A DNA stretch of 41,332 nt, taken from Anaerolineae bacterium UTCFX1. Lineage in GTDB: Bacteria; Chloroflexota; Anaerolineae; Anaerolineales; Villigracilaceae. Shown here in pieces: positions 40,746 through 41,332 of this stretch (position 1 is its first letter; each line of letters opens with the position of its first letter). Where the stretch lies: positions 1 to 41,332 of the forward strand of contig MWTB01000025.1 in the NCBI GenBank assembly GCA_002050275.1. The letters are read 5' to 3'. The position numbers and the translations under genes are program-made. The notes beneath the pieces are model-generated. The model had not been told where the DNA came from and searched no databases. It saw only the letters and a program-made list of their open reading frames with translations.

Positions 40746-41327
40746 TTACTTGCAAATCCCATTTAGGAAGATCGTTGCTACTTCCTGAATTACTTCGTTC
40801 GGCAAGGGAGCGTCGCCCGAATGCGTGGGATAAAAATAGGGGAACATGATTCCCAGCAGCGCCCAAACCGCCACTTCAATTTCTATCTCGCGAAATTCGC
40901 CGCCGTCCATGCCTTGCTGCAAGATGGATTGCACTTTGCCAACGAACTTCTCGCGGTACAGGGCGTCGAACGCCTTCCGCGCTTTCGGGGTCAGATGGAC
41001 AATCTCCTGGCTGGCGAGGCGGATGGTGGCGCGCTGTTTAGATGGCTGAGCAAGCACATACTCGATGAAATGACGGATCTGTTCACGACGGGGAGCGGCT
41101 TCGGATTGGATGCGGTCCAACGCCGCGCTCATATCGTCCAAATATACTTTCAGGATCGCCAGAAAAAGTTCTTCCTTGTCCTTGAAGTAATAATACAAGG
41201 CGGCTTTGGAAACATCCAGCGCGTCAGAAATCTCGCGCATGGACAAGCCGTGATGTCCCTTATTGATGAAGCAATCCTTTGCGGTTTCAAGGATCTGTTC
41301 GTCGAGACCGGTCGCTGTGTTTGCCAT
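40746..41327 (-). CDS. TetR family transcriptional regulator
   Basis: A 193-residue repressor. The N-terminal helix-turn-helix is ILETAKDCFINKGHHGLSMR then EISDALDVSKAALYYYFKDK, typical of TetR. The C-terminal ~130 residues form the ligand-binding dimer domain. The start at 41327 is at the window edge, so its promoter and any divergent target gene lie outside. The ligand is unknown. Confidence 0.93.
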   Translation of the reverse strand: MANTATGLDEQILETAKDCFINKGHHGLSMREISDALDVSKAALYYYFKDKEELFLAILKVYLDDMSAALDRIQSEAAPRREQIRHFIEYVLAQPSKQRATIRLASQEIVHLTPKARKAFDALYREKFVGKVQSILQQGMDGGEFREIEIEVAVWALLGIMFPYFYPTHSGDAPLPNEVIQEVATIFLNGICK

Positions 41328-41332
41328 GAACG

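Overview
The window looks like the chromosome of an uncultured Chloroflexota bacterium, most likely of the class Anaerolineae. This is an inference from gene types, mixed GC-rich housekeeping genes, abundant short palindromic repeats and several promoters whose -10 box sits almost on the start codon. No rRNA or marker phylogeny is available to prove it. There is one tRNA (Val, anticodon TAC), no rRNA and no CRISPR array.

Layout. 1-6.0 kb (minus strand): a PIN-TRAM membrane protein, cysS, a 3-hydroxyisobutyrate dehydrogenase-family reductase, a GT87 membrane glycosyltransferase and a YitT protein. 6.1-12.0 kb: moaA, a HAD phosphatase, a LysN-like aminotransferase preceded by a leader peptide rich in Leu/Ile codons plus a terminator, an orphan DNA methyltransferase, a cytoplasmic GH13 alpha-amylase and a two-helix membrane protein. 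12.1-20.6 kb (minus): a complete Kdp potassium uptake and sensing locus in the order small ORF-kdpF-kdpA-kdpB-small membrane ORF-kdpC-kdpD-kdpE, with tandem OmpR-type half-sites upstream. 20.7-22.9 kb: a DUF6504 protein, a CPBP protease, tRNA-Val and a fumarylacetoacetate hydrolase-family enzyme. 22.9-28.2 kb: a truncated Tat-signal gene, then pstS-pstC-pstA-pstB1, a divergent second pstB and phoU. 28.3-29.4 kb: an AMP nucleosidase and a zinc-ribbon protein.

29.4-38.8 kb is the accessory region. It holds two AT-rich paralogous lipoproteins, remnants of degV, higB and two DUF559 endonuclease genes, an intact higA, a DUF433/DUF5615 toxin-antitoxin pair, a brnT/brnA pair bracketed by two copies of a ~180-190 bp element, and an AT-rich two-gene operon of DNA methyltransferases. 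The first of these methyltransferases carries a C-terminal D...ExE nuclease-like domain. 38.9 kb to the end returns to host-like sequence with ettA and a TetR regulator.

The most notable points are: (1) the methyltransferase/nuclease-like operon at 35.3-38.7 kb, a possible compact restriction-modification or defence system; (2) two PstB ATPases whose motif losses (Q-loop in one, signature in the other) would fall in the same composite site of a heterodimer; (3) a branched-chain amino-acid type attenuator in front of the LysN-like aminotransferase; and (4) palindromic repeats inserted in frame into kdpB and cysS.
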